DNA from: Petrolisthes cinctipes
Taxonomy: Eukaryota; Arthropoda; Malacostraca; Decapoda; Porcellanidae
Length of the DNA stretch: 64,000 nucleotides
Assembly (NCBI GenBank): GCA_033782935.1
Contig: JAWQEG010000720.1
Location: forward strand, 434,001 to 498,000
Reading direction: 5' to 3'
Shown here: positions 12,433-22,853 of the stretch, in pieces
Numbering within the stretch: the first letter of the stretch is position 1
How the letters are laid out: the number at the start of each line of letters is the position of its first letter
The notes under the pieces: generated by a model
Databases searched by the model: none
Seen by the model: the letters and a program-made list of their open reading frames with translations, nothing else
What the model was told of the DNA's origin: nothing
Position numbers and translations under genes: made by a program

Positions 12433-12724
12433 CCATACGGAAGACCTCAACGTTGCACTACACACTGCAGAAGCCGATGCACAGACCTTGCTGTCAGCGA
12501 GAGGACCATCAGGAGAGTGTTGCACGAAGCGGGGGTGCATCACCGGACTCCAGCAAACAAGGAATTTTTGACTGACCAACATCGCGAGGGAAGGCTACGG
12601 TTTGCCCAACAATATGTTGACAAGCCAGAGGAGTTTTGGAAGAGAGTGATCTGGACGGATGAGAAAACCTTCTCATCTTCGTGTCACGGAAGGCGCCACT
12701 GCTGGAGGAGAAATGATACTCGGT
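12433..12724 (+). pseudogene. Tc1/mariner transposase, N-terminal half, left-arm copy
   Basis: Reads GRPQRCTTHCRSRCTDLAV, then SERTIRRVLHEAGVHHR (second helix-turn-helix of the DNA-binding domain) and FWKRVIWTDEKTFSS, containing the first catalytic Asp of the DDE/D triad, ending CWRRNDTR. The coding match stops exactly at CGGTGAGTAT (12721-12730), a good 5' splice-site consensus. In related transposases the sequence runs on past NDTRY, so either an intron begins here or the donor-like string is chance. The collinear C-terminal half on this strand is in the opposite arm (14719-15025). Confidence 0.75.
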
Positions 12725-12891
12725 GAGTATAATTTTTGAGGTTGTCGTTTCTATAAACTATTCAGTCATAAGCAACCATAAGAATATACTCGAATAAAAA
12801 ATTACTGCCGGGTGACAACCAGTATCGTTACAACGTCAGCAACATTAATAAAACAGATACTGCTGTAAGTCCATTCAGAGTAAATTACTTT

Positions 12892-12997
12892 AGTCTCATA
12901 GTTCTTGTTATTCTATGTAATATATATTATGTTAGCGGTGCATATAACCCACACACACACTGTCAAGAAATTTAATACTGCGCAACCCTATATGCCA
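12892..12997. other. Unique spacer at the centre of palindrome C
   Basis: The only part of element C without an inverted partner: 106 bp, AT-rich with a short (CA)n. It may be what prevented perfect hairpin extrusion. No coding signal. Confidence 0.8.
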
Positions 12998-13164
12998 AAA
13001 GTAATTTACTCTGAATGGACTTACAGCAGTATCTGTTTTATTAATGTTGCTGACGTTGTAACGATACTGGTTGTCACCCGGCAGTAATTTTTTATTCGAG
13101 TATATTCTTATGGTTGCTTATGACTGAATAGTTTATAGAAACGACAACCTCAAAAATTATACTC

Positions 13165-13456
13165 ACCGAGTATCATTTCTCCTCCAGCAGTGGCGCCTTC
13201 CGTGACACGAAGATGAGAAGGTTTTCTCATCCGTCCAGATCACTCTCTTCCAAAACTCCTCTGGCTTGTCAACATATTGTTGGGCAAACCGTAGCCTTCC
13301 CTCGCGATGTTGGTCAGTCAAAAATTCCTTGTTTGCTGGAGTCCGGTGATGCACCCCCGCTTCGTGCAACACTCTCCTGATGGTCCTCTCGCTGACAGCA
13401 AGGTCTGTGCATCGGCTTCTGCAGTGTGTAGTGCAACGTTGAGGTCTTCCGTATGG
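13165..13456 (-). pseudogene. Tc1/mariner transposase, N-terminal half, right-arm copy
   Basis: Mirror of 12433-12724 with the same helix-turn-helix, WTDEKTF motif and terminal GTGAGT. Reads on the minus strand towards the C-terminal half at 10864-11170. Confidence 0.75.
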
Positions 13457-13809
13457 TAGGTTACCATACTAGTCAGTGTCCTCTGCTTTGCCAAATAAAT
13501 TTAAATTTATATTTCACAGTGCTGATCATGAATATTAATAAAAGTGCCATATACACAAAGACGTAGATAGACAAACAGATATAATATGGTATTGTATTTA
13601 TATATATATAATTGATCTTGTATTCAAACTTTTCAGGTTCCATGTGATTCAGTGTGGGCTGGTTACTCCCTTGAAACAGTAGCACCGAGGCATAAGCATA
13701 TTTGTTGTGCAATAAATGTTAATTTGTTTATATTGTTTTCATTATCTTTGGCTATCATTGTCATGCTGAGAACATAATTCTGTAGTTGAGCATAAAATAT
13801 TGTTTTCAG

Positions 13810-13903
13810 TAGCATATAGAGAGATTAATGAGAATCACGTTGACCACCATTACTGTCCTTGTGGTCCTTATTGTGTCACATGTTCTGTACAGTAATGCTG
13901 GAC
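13810..13903 (+). other. Splice-flanked mini-exon with signal-anchor-like peptide in element C
   Basis: A possible exon bounded by an acceptor (attgttttcag, ending 13809) and a donor (GTAAGT, 13904-13909). From ATG at 13828 it encodes a short N-terminus with a hydrophobic core (ITVLVVLIVSHVLY), then SNAG up to the donor. This looks like a signal peptide or type II membrane anchor. It could be a captured host first exon or chance; 25 codons is too few to decide. Located between the transposase halves on the plus strand. Confidence 0.35.
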
Positions 13904-14718
13904 GTAAGTAAAAGTAAGTTAATATATCTAAATAATGCCCATAAGTAACTTAAAAAGAAAATATATATATTTCTCGTTCCTGCAAAATGGTTTAACAAGT
14001 TAATATTCTGACTAGCAACAGACTGGCAAATGGCAATGCATGAAACCTGTAGTCCTTCTGTTTTAAGAAGGCGAAATGCTGTGGCTGGGATTATCCCGTC
14101 AAGAAAGTGTATCTGCCAACACTTGTTCTACATAACTATTATCATATCCTTCGCTATGAATTTCTAGTTGTTTTGTAAATCCACATAATACAAAGAATCA
14201 AAACGGTATTAACAATATTATCCCAGCCGCAGCATTTCGCCTGCATAAATTTGAAGCACTATAGGTGATAAGGGAGAAAGGCCTATGTGATTAAAACTTT
14301 GAAAGAACGAATGAGAAGGTTAAAAATATGATAAAGAAAAGATAAAGAATACTACAGAAGGCAAGGAAGGAAGGGGGAGTGTGAGAGAGAGAAGACAAGT
14401 GAGAGGAGGTTGTGTGAGGTTGCCAGTTACTTGAAAGATATAGGCATACGTTTATTTATTTTACAGCGAGAAAAGGAGATAAAGAGGGGGACTGCCAGCA
14501 TGAGGGGCGAAAAGAATACAGGGAGAGCTGAAGACAGAAAAGGGATTGTCTCGGCTCCGTTATTTGTTGCTTAATATCCAAATGATAATAATCAGTATCT
14601 CTCTACAGGGGTGAACAATAGACAGTGTCTTTATTTAATAGATCAAATGCAATATAATGAAGCAGATATACTAATTGTTTTTAATTTCTTTTCAACTACT
14701 CACCCTCATCTGTCCTAA

Positions 14719-15025
14719 ACACGACCGATGCCCTATCCATATGGCCAGGATAGTTCAAGAATGGTTTGCTGCTCAAGATAATTTGCAGGTGATAGATTGG
14801 TCTAGTTAGAACTGTGATATGAACCCCATAGAAAATCTATGGGGTTCTATTGTTAACACGTGGGAGCCGGAACGAGAGAGAACCACACCAGAGTTGTTAC
14901 GGCACACCAGAGCACAGTGGGAGATTTTTCGTGGAAAACCCGATATAGTGAGAAGGCATGGTGCCTCAATGCCCGAGCGACTGCAGGCTGTCATTGAGAA
15001 GGAGGGTGGCTGGACACGATACTAG
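14719..15025 (+). pseudogene. Tc1/mariner transposase, C-terminal half, right-arm copy
   Basis: Mirror of 10864-11170: HDRCPIHMARIVQEWF with the second catalytic Asp, an in-frame TAG at 14807-14809, MNPIENLWG, and the family C-terminus ending WTRY before TAG. It differs from the left-arm copy by one residue (Arg for Gln after the Asp). Confidence 0.8.
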
Positions 15026-16413
15026 TAACAAATTGATGAGTAAGAACATGAAATATGTAATCCACAGTATTTCAAGCCTTAATGTGTTCATAGAAGTGTA
15101 CCGTATATAAATAGTGTATACACTGTATCTCATCGTGGCTAAGGGTCTAAAGCAATACATATCCAGGTGATTATAATAATAATAAAACAAAACATTACAC
15201 ATGCTTAATGCAAACGTGAGGTCGAAGTAAAAACTTGAGGTTATATTAAGTTAACAGGTATTATAATTGTATGACACCAATTAATAACAACAACTATACA
15301 TATAACGTGTTCATCATTTACAGTGTGGTGCCTACAGTCACAGTTGGGTTATGGGTGTGGAAGGCTTCGTAACGAGGACTTGTGGAGCTTTCACCTAAAC
15401 TGACAAGTCATGTAAACAATAACCAATAAATGTCTTATTTCAATTTTTCCCTGTTTTAATTAGTAATAACATTAGTGCTGACACAATATCCTCTAAATCT
15501 TGTGATTGGTTCACTAACACCGGCGTCTGAATGTTGACCTCAGATAAATAAATAAGGGTAATAAATATATTCGTCATATATTACGGATTGTATTTGCATA
15601 CCAAATATCACTTTTATTTCTATTCTGGTCTTGTTTGCGCATTAACAGATTATGCAGCAACACACAGAATGTTGGTGATGGTGGTAAGATGGAGAGTAAA
15701 GGATTGCTGGGAAGGAGGGAGAGGAAACAGTGAATGGAATAAGGGAGGATGGGGTGGGGGAGAACAGATGGAGTGGTTATTGGGTAAAGATTAACTTACA
15801 CTATATAACTATTATACTTTGGTAACCAGTTACACACTAAAAGTTTCTTAGAAAATGTCGTCAATAATACAGGGTAACGATAAAGGATTTACTTGAAATT
15901 TATTTCAACACTGTGTAGGTGGTGCATGGCTTGATATATTAGTCATAAAATAATGGTGTCGTGTGAATTGTATTACGTAAAATCTGGATTCATTTCAAAT
16001 AATAAATAATATCCTATAGAATGTAGCATCAGAGTTGGATTTAGATTACACAAGAAAACATAATAAAGGCGACAGTCGGCTTTGTTCGTTTATAATCTTT
16101 ACCTACTTGATCCAATAATTCTCTCCATCTATAATACTACTACTCGATCACTTGTGAAGCTTTACACCCTCTCCTCAACCCAACCCCTCCTACCACCTTC
16201 CAGTGAGTGGTTCACATCCATGATCACAAGTGGTTCGGGATTCAAATTTCTGGATGGCTCAACATTGGTAACGCCTCCACATTACCCCCTATATAACTCC
16301 GCCCACATTTCTCCCCTCCCCCCCTCCACCTGCCAGTGATACCAGATCCACTGAGGCTCACACCAAGTAGCTGGTGGAAGAGGTGGGGTCCCTTGATCTG
16401 TCCGGAGCTGTAC

Positions 16414-17430
16414 ATCTTACATTGGCGAGAACGTAAGGGGTGAGCATCTCTGCAGTAAAAGCAATAGCTCTCTGACCGACACTCAGAAGTAAGATGTGAG
16501 TCAAGAGCAGAACAATTACCACACCGAGAATGATTGTTGCAGTTCCTCCTCCCATGACCAAACTCATAACAACAGAAACATTGTAAGGGATGCTCAACAA
16601 AAGGCTTCACATTAAAACAGTTGGGGTTAATGTTAATGCGATCTGGGATGTGCGAGCCATAGAAAGTGAGAATGATCATATTTTAACTGCCTTTCATCTT
16701 TGTTACTCGTTGGACACTGTCTGGGCACATAGCGAGAATGTCCTCTTCTAAGAATTCATATAGGTCCTCATTATATATACGCCCCTTGCTATAATTAAAT
16801 GTTCAATGTGGTTTAATAGATTCAAACATGCTATCAGAAGGACTGGGGAGATTGAGGAGCATCATGGCCTGTGTAAGATCTTTGGCTCTGATTAAAACAC
16901 CCTTACCATACTTCTTTATGTGGCCCATTGTTAATAATCCAATTTCTTTCTCCAGATACCGGGAAGCATGGATAAGGTTACCACGTCCCTCCCTGTAGTA
17001 AACCACAAACCAAAAGGGTGTAGGAACCCGACGTTCCTTTTGGATGTTAAGGCAGTAGTCATTTTCACTGTCAACTGTCCCCCACAGTCAGAGAATCTTT
17101 TGCCTCAAATGCTGCTTTGGCAGCAGCATTTGTATTGAAAGTAATATACCACCGATTAGATCTACTGTCACTGTCATAAGTGATGCGGATATGAAGAACC
17201 ACTCCAAAACACTTAAAAATTGAGTGGATAGTGCCATAGGAAAGGGATGCAAGTACATTTGTTAACATTAACGTGTCAAAACCACTAACAGGGTTCGTCG
17301 ACACAACATCTGACCTGCTGGGTCTACTCTTATTTGCAGCTTTCTGCATACCACCACGAACAGAGAGTGGCGTCTCGAGGGCCTGGTCAACCACCGCTCG
17401 AGGAAGAGATTGGGGCTTTTCTTTATCCAT
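16414..17430 (-). pseudogene. LINE copy I ORF1, N-terminal half (RNA-binding domain and CCHC knuckles)
   Basis: Starts MDKEKPQSLPRAVVDQALE at 17430. An RRM-like stretch follows (TLMLTNVLASLSYGTIHSIF and RWYITFNTNAAAKAAFEAKD), broken by a deletion near 17071 relative to copy II. Then a second conserved block at about 17010-16805 (VVYYREGRGNLIHASRYLE, KKYGKGVLIRAKDL). Near 16600-16420 come three Cys-rich knuckles: CFCCYEFGHGRRNC, CGNCSALDSHLTSEC and CFYCRDAHPLRSRQC. These knuckles bind nucleic acid in LINE gag-like proteins. Element C interrupts the ORF just after the third knuckle. Confidence 0.85.
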
Positions 17431-17885
17431 ATATCATTGATTTGGTGTTTTTGGCCCTAGGAGCCAAGAGCTACTACCTACCGGGCAGATGAGGGGACCG
17501 AGAGCTGGTCCTCGTGGGCGGGGTACCTCTTTCCCCACGGGGCCGCTCGTCTTAAAAAGCAGCCTCAATGGCTCGAAAGTTTGTCCACGACAGTGCTGAG
17601 ACCCCCTTCCCCATCATCTCCCGGGCCCAGACACCCAACCATCCAACATAGGACGTCCCCTAGAGGGCAGTCCCTCTGGAGGGCAGCACTGTTGGCTCAT
17701 ACTGGCAGCCTAATGCATGGAACCATTTAGTCTGGTCTCTCACTGTTGACCTAACTAGCATGGGCAGCCCTCTCACCCCGAAATCGGGGCAGGGCATGGG
17801 CTGGAGCCCCGTCTAGTCTAGCTCGCCAGGTCTCAGAGACACGCAAGCCCCCCCACCATGTCAAGGCGGTTCCCGTTGGGAGGGG
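17431..17885 (-). other. LINE copy I 5' untranslated leader
   Basis: GC-richer than its surroundings and shared with copy II (from about 62130) and copy III (63821 to the window end), for example gagaccagactaaatgg. Marks the true 5' end and probably holds the internal promoter. No ORF. Confidence 0.8.
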
Positions 17886-17889
17886 TGTA

Positions 17890-19071
17890 CAGTCACGAGC
17901 TGATGGGATAGAGACATTAGTACACACACCATGTGATCGTTTCTACCCTGCGAGTTATAATGAGGTTTTTTGGAACGGCTGGTGGATGGAGGATGACAGG
18001 AAGGGGATGGGAGGAGAGGCACCAACCACCATCGACGGCTGAGTTGAAAAGTGGTAGGTGATTCCAGAGATTTATTAATCATGAATATTAATATAATTCT
18101 ATCGATACCATTTAATGTTTGTTTGAACTGACATGCATTTCCTTGTTGAACTTTGCATTTGATTAATCCCTGTTGACGTTAGGACAAAGGATTATTGGAG
18201 GATGTTAAGAAACTTGTTTCTATGTTTATATAATTAGTCTGTTATGATTTACGCACATATATACAAACAATTTAGTTCATGGACGATAACAGAAGTATTT
18301 ATATCAGACAAAATAACAGGAGCTTTAATTGAATAATGAAATACAATTGTGGCTCCATACTTACCAGGGGAAGAGACAGTATACGATATTATTAACATCA
18401 CTAACTGTTTAGAATGAAAGTTAAATTATGTTTGAGATAATCACATTTATTATGTTAGGTTATAATAATATTGCGTAATACTATATTTCACCAATACTCT
18501 AACTGATACATGGAAAATGAGGAGTGGTCATTACTGTTGTCATTGCACACATTTTCAGGTTAAATAACCATATAAATACATTTATTATGAGGGAAACTCC
18601 CACTTGTAATAAATTCAGCCAGTGCTACTCGTAGGCAACAAAAAGTAATAGAGCACTGGTCCCACGTTGGTCAGGACTTGAACTGCTTTGGTATACCCAT
18701 TATAAACCCTTAGGTTGAGCTACAAAACTCCCCTATCGTCATTTTGGTCTAAACAAATATATTTCTCCCTTAAATTGTAGACAGTTTTAATGGAAACCCC
18801 TTCATCAGTGATATCACAGACATCAAGATTAATAAATTTCACCCAATATCAAAATTAAATCCTAAAGATAATGTTTATACTTGGCAACACCTACCACCTT
18901 CCAACTCAGCCAACCATGGTCTTTTGACTCCTTTTCTCCCATCCCTCTCCCTTTTCTGTTCTTTCTCCCTTCACTAGCCCCACCATAAGCCCCCCTACAA
19001 CCATAATTCGCCGGGTAGAAGCAACCACAAGGTGTGTGTGATGTTGTCTCTATCCCATCAGCCTGGGACTG
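17890..19071. mobile_element. Element B: 1.18-kb TA-flanked inverted-repeat element
   Basis: Left end CAGTCACGAGCTGATGGG and right end, complemented, CAGTCCCAGGCTGATGGG. TA flanks at 17888-17889 and 19072-19073. Terminal repeats are recognisable for about 200 bp (GATGGGATAGAGAC, TTCTACCC, GGTAGGTG), and the interior is AT-rich without a transposase. On the other side of LINE copy I its left TA equals the right TA of element A (5102-5103), so A and B were adjacent. Confidence 0.75.
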
Positions 19072-19073
19072 TA

Positions 19074-19528
19074 CCTAAAAACGACAGTGACATTATAATT
19101 CAATATTGTGCTGAAAAATGTGGTTCTGATATGTTTAATAACGAAATCACAACGTGGAACCGTGCTTAGATAGGTAAATAGAGAGTAAAAGTGAATTTTA
19201 TGTTGCCGTCATACCGAGCTGGCTACATGTCCTACTGATTTCCATTTAATATTCACAAGTAATATTGGCCTCAAGTATTTGTACCCACCTCAGATAACCT
19301 CCACTAGATTTCATATAGTAACACTAACCCTCAAGTCCAGATGTACGATATCCTTTTGTTCTCCTTCTTCACTTTCCCTTCCCATGACTTTAGCTATTTA
19401 CTTACATTGAGGCGATATATAACTAACTATTTACTTATATTGCGGAGATATTTTAAAATTAGTATGATTTATCCCTTCATTCAGTCAAACTATTTTCTCT
19501 GATGGCACTTTTATGCATTATATATTAA
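19074..19528. other. AT-rich intergenic DNA
   Basis: No coding signal, RNA gene or repeat recognised. Confidence 0.5.
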
Positions 19529-20133
19529 TGCCTGGGTCACATTAGCCCGTATATACGGATCCGAGATCCGTCAGTGACGTCACGAACGGCGGTGTATATG
19601 TGAACCTGGGCTCTTCTACCATTCCGGGCAAGACATGGAACGGATCCAGCAAAGATGAACGGCGGCGGTGTTGTCCGTGTATAATGATGTTGACTTTTCC
19701 ATCATATCATGAAAATATGAAATAAAGTTTAAATTTATTCAAGTATTTTAATTATTAACTGTTATTTGTTAAATGCACATCAATTTATGTGAGGATAAAA
19801 ATATTGTTCATGGGTACTGCAAGCACGGCACCACCACATCGGCCCAGTTGTAAGCAAAACATTGTGAGAATTGGAGCAGACAGTGCATTACACCATTGCC
19901 CTGCTATATCAACACCAACTATAGTTATCAGGTATGATAATACGTTTTATGCCAAAGTACATGTATGGCGTGAATAATAATGTTCTGAGTTGCTTGGCGT
20001 CTATCTTGTTATTGTACTTGTAAATAAAAGGCTCTGTAGCTACACGGGACGGAGTTTATCTCCTCCGTAGCCCTACTCGTGACGTCATTGATTGATGTCG
20101 GATCCGTACACATGGGCTAATGTGAACCGGGCA
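19529..20133. mobile_element. PIF/Harbinger-like MITE, 605 bp
   Basis: Terminal inverted repeats TGCCTGGGTCACATTAGCCC and, complemented, TGCCCGGTTCACATTAGCCC. 3-bp duplication TAA at 19526-19528 and 20134-20136, as used by PIF/Harbinger elements. Subterminal TGACGTCA-type sites occur near both ends. No transposase. Confidence 0.75.
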
Positions 20134-20341
20134 TAAGAGAACTGGTCCCCATCCGTCTCTCCTTCCCTCCTCTACCTCCCCTGCTTCATCCCTCCTCCTT
20201 TCTCTCGAGTGCTCCCTCCCTCCCTTCTGTACCTGCCATGCGCCCTCCATCCTCTTTTCTCTCTCTTATTCCCTTCCTCCCTCTCTACCTCTCTTCCCTC
20301 AACTCGCTCTATCTGTCATTCTCCCTTCCTCTTTCCAATCA

Positions 20342-20640
20342 TGCCTGGTTCACATTAGCCCGCGTGTGCGGGTCCGGGGTCCGTCAGTGACGTCACGAGT
20401 AGGGCTACAGAGGAGATAAGCTCCGTCCCGTGCTACGGAGCCGTTTGTTTACAAGTACAACAACAACATTATTATTCACGCCATACATGTACTTTGGCAT
20501 AAAACGTATTATCATACCTGATAACTATAGTTGGTGTTGATATAGCAGGGGAATGGTGATTATAATGCACTGTCTTTGGGGAGTTTCGGTGCTATCATAT
20601 CAACGGTACCACAATGAGACCAAGATGTAAGTCCCAAGAT
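20342..20640. mobile_element. Second copy of the same Harbinger-like MITE, inverted and truncated
   Basis: Begins TGCCTGGTTCACATTAGCCC and then runs antiparallel to about 19870-20133 (CTCCGTCCCGTG, catgtactttggcataaaac, ataactatagttggtgttga). The far end is not recognisable past about 20640. Confidence 0.7.
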
Positions 20641-21985
20641 AGCCTCTGAATTATTGGCCATTTATACAATACTTTTGCATTAAACCATTACGTAATATAG
20701 TTATAAAATAGGACAATTAATAAAACATTGTCCATTAAATCTATAAATAACAACAAAAATATTCATATAACTTTTATTTGAACACAAAAGGACAAAGGGG
20801 GGAGGGGAAGAATCGGCAAGAAATGGGCCATCGACATTAATATTGAACAAGATTGGCCAAACTCTGGGAAATTATGCTCATAGGTAATTATGAGTTGGAA
20901 TTAGGGTTCAGAATATCGAATGAATGAAGTGAATCACATTCGTCCCTTTTGAAATTAAATAACGATAGATTTATATCCAGAAGTTGGTGGAGTATTCCTA
21001 ATGACGCATACGCAGAAGAGAAACCAAACTATATTCAGGATGTTCTATTTGAATTTGTTTACATCCTGTGGCTGAGAGGGAGAAAGAGAGAGAGAACAAG
21101 CGATCTAAGGTGGAACAGGCATAACAGGTATATATCACTGCAATATTATTTGGGGAAATTCGTTGAAAATAAAACTTGTTAAATTTTATTGGATTTATAA
21201 TATTCTCTTTTTTTTTTTTCATTGTATGGACTGTGAAAATTCACCCTACATTATAGAAATATGTCTTCAAGTACCGTACAGTAGAAGTAATTTAATCTGG
21301 AATACAGAGTACAAAGATTATGGGATAAAGAAACTATTGCTCATAACTGTACATACATTTATTATGCAAGCAGTGGAATGGTATGATATTCTTTCGGAAA
21401 TTACAAAGCAGAAAGCAAATGAACACAATATCTGACTCAAGTAATACTCCTGTAGCCAACTAGAAAGTGGATGTTCCTAATACTGTAAGTTTTTCCCAAG
21501 CCAATCAACCTCTCAATCTGTACTGGTGACTGGCGGTAGGATACGGCGGAAGTGTTGTGTTGTCCACGAGAAACTTGAAGAAATGAGCTTTGGTTGATAA
21601 TATACCAGGGACTGTTTCCTATAAGTAACGGTATAATATGCCAGTAATTCCTTTCTAGCCTTTCTTTGATTATTGCTCTTAAAAACAACTCAATGTAGAT
21701 ATATTAGCGTGCATAATGAATATCTAATACAACGAAATACAAAATTAGGCTCTATTCAGCAAATCACTGCTCAGTAAAGAAAATATGGGTTATTTTATAG
21801 CGACAAGTTTGCCACGTTAATTAGATTTTCTATTTACGATGGCTATTAAATAAACGCTTTTCTTTAAATATATATTTTTAATGCCGAGTATGATATGTAT
21901 ATGTCTCGAAGAAATGAGAAATATTCATAAGTATACAAATCACGATAGCGTTTGAGGCCTTCATCTGGGTGCAGACGATAATCAA
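20641..21985. other. AT-rich intergenic DNA
   Basis: Several frames of 60-90 codons occur but none shows family similarity or codon bias that I recognise. No RNA gene seen. Confidence 0.5.
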
Positions 21986-22060
21986 TATGGCCGACAGGTA
22001 TTCCTGGGAAGCCAACCGCCGCAGTACTTAGTCATGACGTCATGACATCTGCGCATGCGC
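21986..22060 (+). promoter_or_regulatory. CRE plus NRF-1-like motif cluster
   Basis: aatatggccgac (YY1-like, 21985-21996), a perfect palindromic CRE TGACGTCA (22035-22042) and a perfect NRF-1 core GCGCATGCGC (22051-22060) lie within 75 bp, just upstream of a tRNA-like box and the minisatellite. Such sites cluster in animal housekeeping promoters. No downstream exon was recognised, so function is a guess. Confidence 0.35.
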
Positions 22061-22107
22061 GAGTTTTCTCTTTCCTTTAAATACTTTTCCCTAGCTTTTT
22101 CTGATAG

Positions 22108-22180
22108 TGGTGGCTGGTGGTGTGGTTGGTATGACTACGGCGTCAGATGGTAAGGGTCCGGGGTTAAATCCTGGCAGGGC
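22108..22180 (+). other. tRNA-like sequence, possible SINE head
   Basis: tggtgtggttggtatgac resembles a pol III A box and ggggttaaatcctggc a degenerate B box, spaced about 40 bp apart. It does not fold cleanly into a tRNA by eye and there is no clear poly(A) or tail repeat. Could be a tRNA-derived SINE or a decayed tRNA. Confidence 0.3.
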
Positions 22181-22225
22181 TAGTGTTATTTTTACACAAA
22201 CTATTTTTGTTTTACTATTTTCACA

Positions 22226-22853
22226 GTTCCCTGTAGTCTTCCCCCAGTTAGGTCCCGGTAGTCTACCCCCAGTTAGGTCCAGGTAGTCTGTCCCCAGTTA
22301 GGTTCCGGTAGTCTGCCCCCAGTTAGGTCCCGGTAGTCTGCCCCAAGTTAGGTCCCGGTAGTCTGCCCCCAGTTAGGTCCCGGTAGTCTGCCCCAAGTTA
22401 GGTCTCGGTAGTCTACCCCCAGTTAGGTCCCGGTAGTCTGTCCCCAGTTAGGTCCCGGTAGTCTGCTCCCAGTTAGGTCCCTGTAGTCTACCCCCAGTTT
22501 GGTCCCGGTAGTCTGCCCCCAGTTAGGTCCCGGTAGTCTGCCCCAAGTTAGGTCCCGGTAGTTTGCCCCCAGTTAGGTCCCGGTAGTCTGCCCCCAGTTA
22601 GGTCCCAGTAGTCTGCCCTCAGTTAGGTCCCGATAGTCTGCCCCCAGATAGGTCCCGGTAGTCTGCCCCCAGTTAGGTCCCGGTAGTCTGCCCCAAGTTA
22701 GGTCCCGGTAGTCTGCCCCCAGTTAGGTCCCGGTAGTCTGCCCCCAGTTAGGTCTCAGTAGTCTGCCCTCAGTTAGGCCCCGATAGTCTGCCCCCAGTTA
22801 GGTCCCGGTAGTCTGCCCCCAGTTAGGTCCCGGTAGTCTGCCCCCAGTTAGGT
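22226..22853 (+). repeat. 25-bp minisatellite, about 25 copies
   Basis: Consensus cggtagtctgcccccagtta plus ggtcc, with regular 25-bp spacing (for example 22331 and 22356). Variants include ccccaag for cccccag and Tgtcc changes. Variant units recur in blocks (about 22500-22650 resembles 22675-22800), suggesting higher-order duplication. Ends in ttaggttaggttgg. No open frame runs through it. Confidence 0.9.

Larger units (their letters stand above)
9479..16410. mobile_element. Element C: 6.9-kb near-perfect palindromic Tc1/mariner-type element
   Basis: Arms 9479-12891 and 12998-16410 (3413 bp each) are inverted copies with equal length: each base p pairs with 25889 minus p. They surround a 106-bp unique spacer (12892-12997). 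Termini are CAGCTCCGGACAG... and its complement, with TA duplicated at 9477-9478 and 16411-16412. At least five substitutions separate the arms by eye (for example the bases paired near 9512, 11174, 11214, 11436 and 12070), about 99.8 percent identity. The flanks are non-repeated halves of one LINE ORF1 and the frame is restored on excision, so the palindrome sits inside a true insertion. Each arm carries both halves of a transposase on opposite strands. Confidence 0.9.
5113..17885 (-). mobile_element. LINE copy I, I/Loa-like with RNase H, nearly full length
   Basis: Minus-strand non-LTR retrotransposon, about 5.84 kb once element C is excluded. A perfect 13-bp target-site duplication (tgtacagtcacga) lies at 5100-5112 and 17886-17898. 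The 5' end (CCCCTCCCAACGGG) matches the 5' end of copy III at 63821. The 3' end is a short (TCAA)n tail, typical of I-like LINEs. Order 5' to 3': untranslated leader, ORF1 (17430 down to about 8640), ORF2 endonuclease (about 8750-8070), RT (about 7980-6716) and RNase H (6591-5334). It inserted into the left terminal repeat of element B. All ORFs carry frameshifts or stops, and ORF1 is split by element C. Confidence 0.85.

Noticed and set aside
9479..16410. Palindrome as a sequencing or assembly foldback artefact
   Set aside because: A foldback would duplicate the flanks in inverted order. Here the flanks are different, complementary halves of one LINE gene, the arms have scattered substitutions, and TA is duplicated. 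Still worth confirming with raw reads.
20949..21688. Overlapping frames of 70-90 codons as genes
   Set aside because: AT-rich, both strands open equally, no splice or motif support.
22226..22853. TTAGG inside the minisatellite as an interstitial arthropod telomere array
   Set aside because: The 25-bp unit contains TTAGG once in a longer motif; only ttaggttagg at the end repeats it. No true (TTAGG)n array.
22226..22853. CRISPR-like array
   Set aside because: Units are contiguous with no unique spacers, and the context is eukaryotic.
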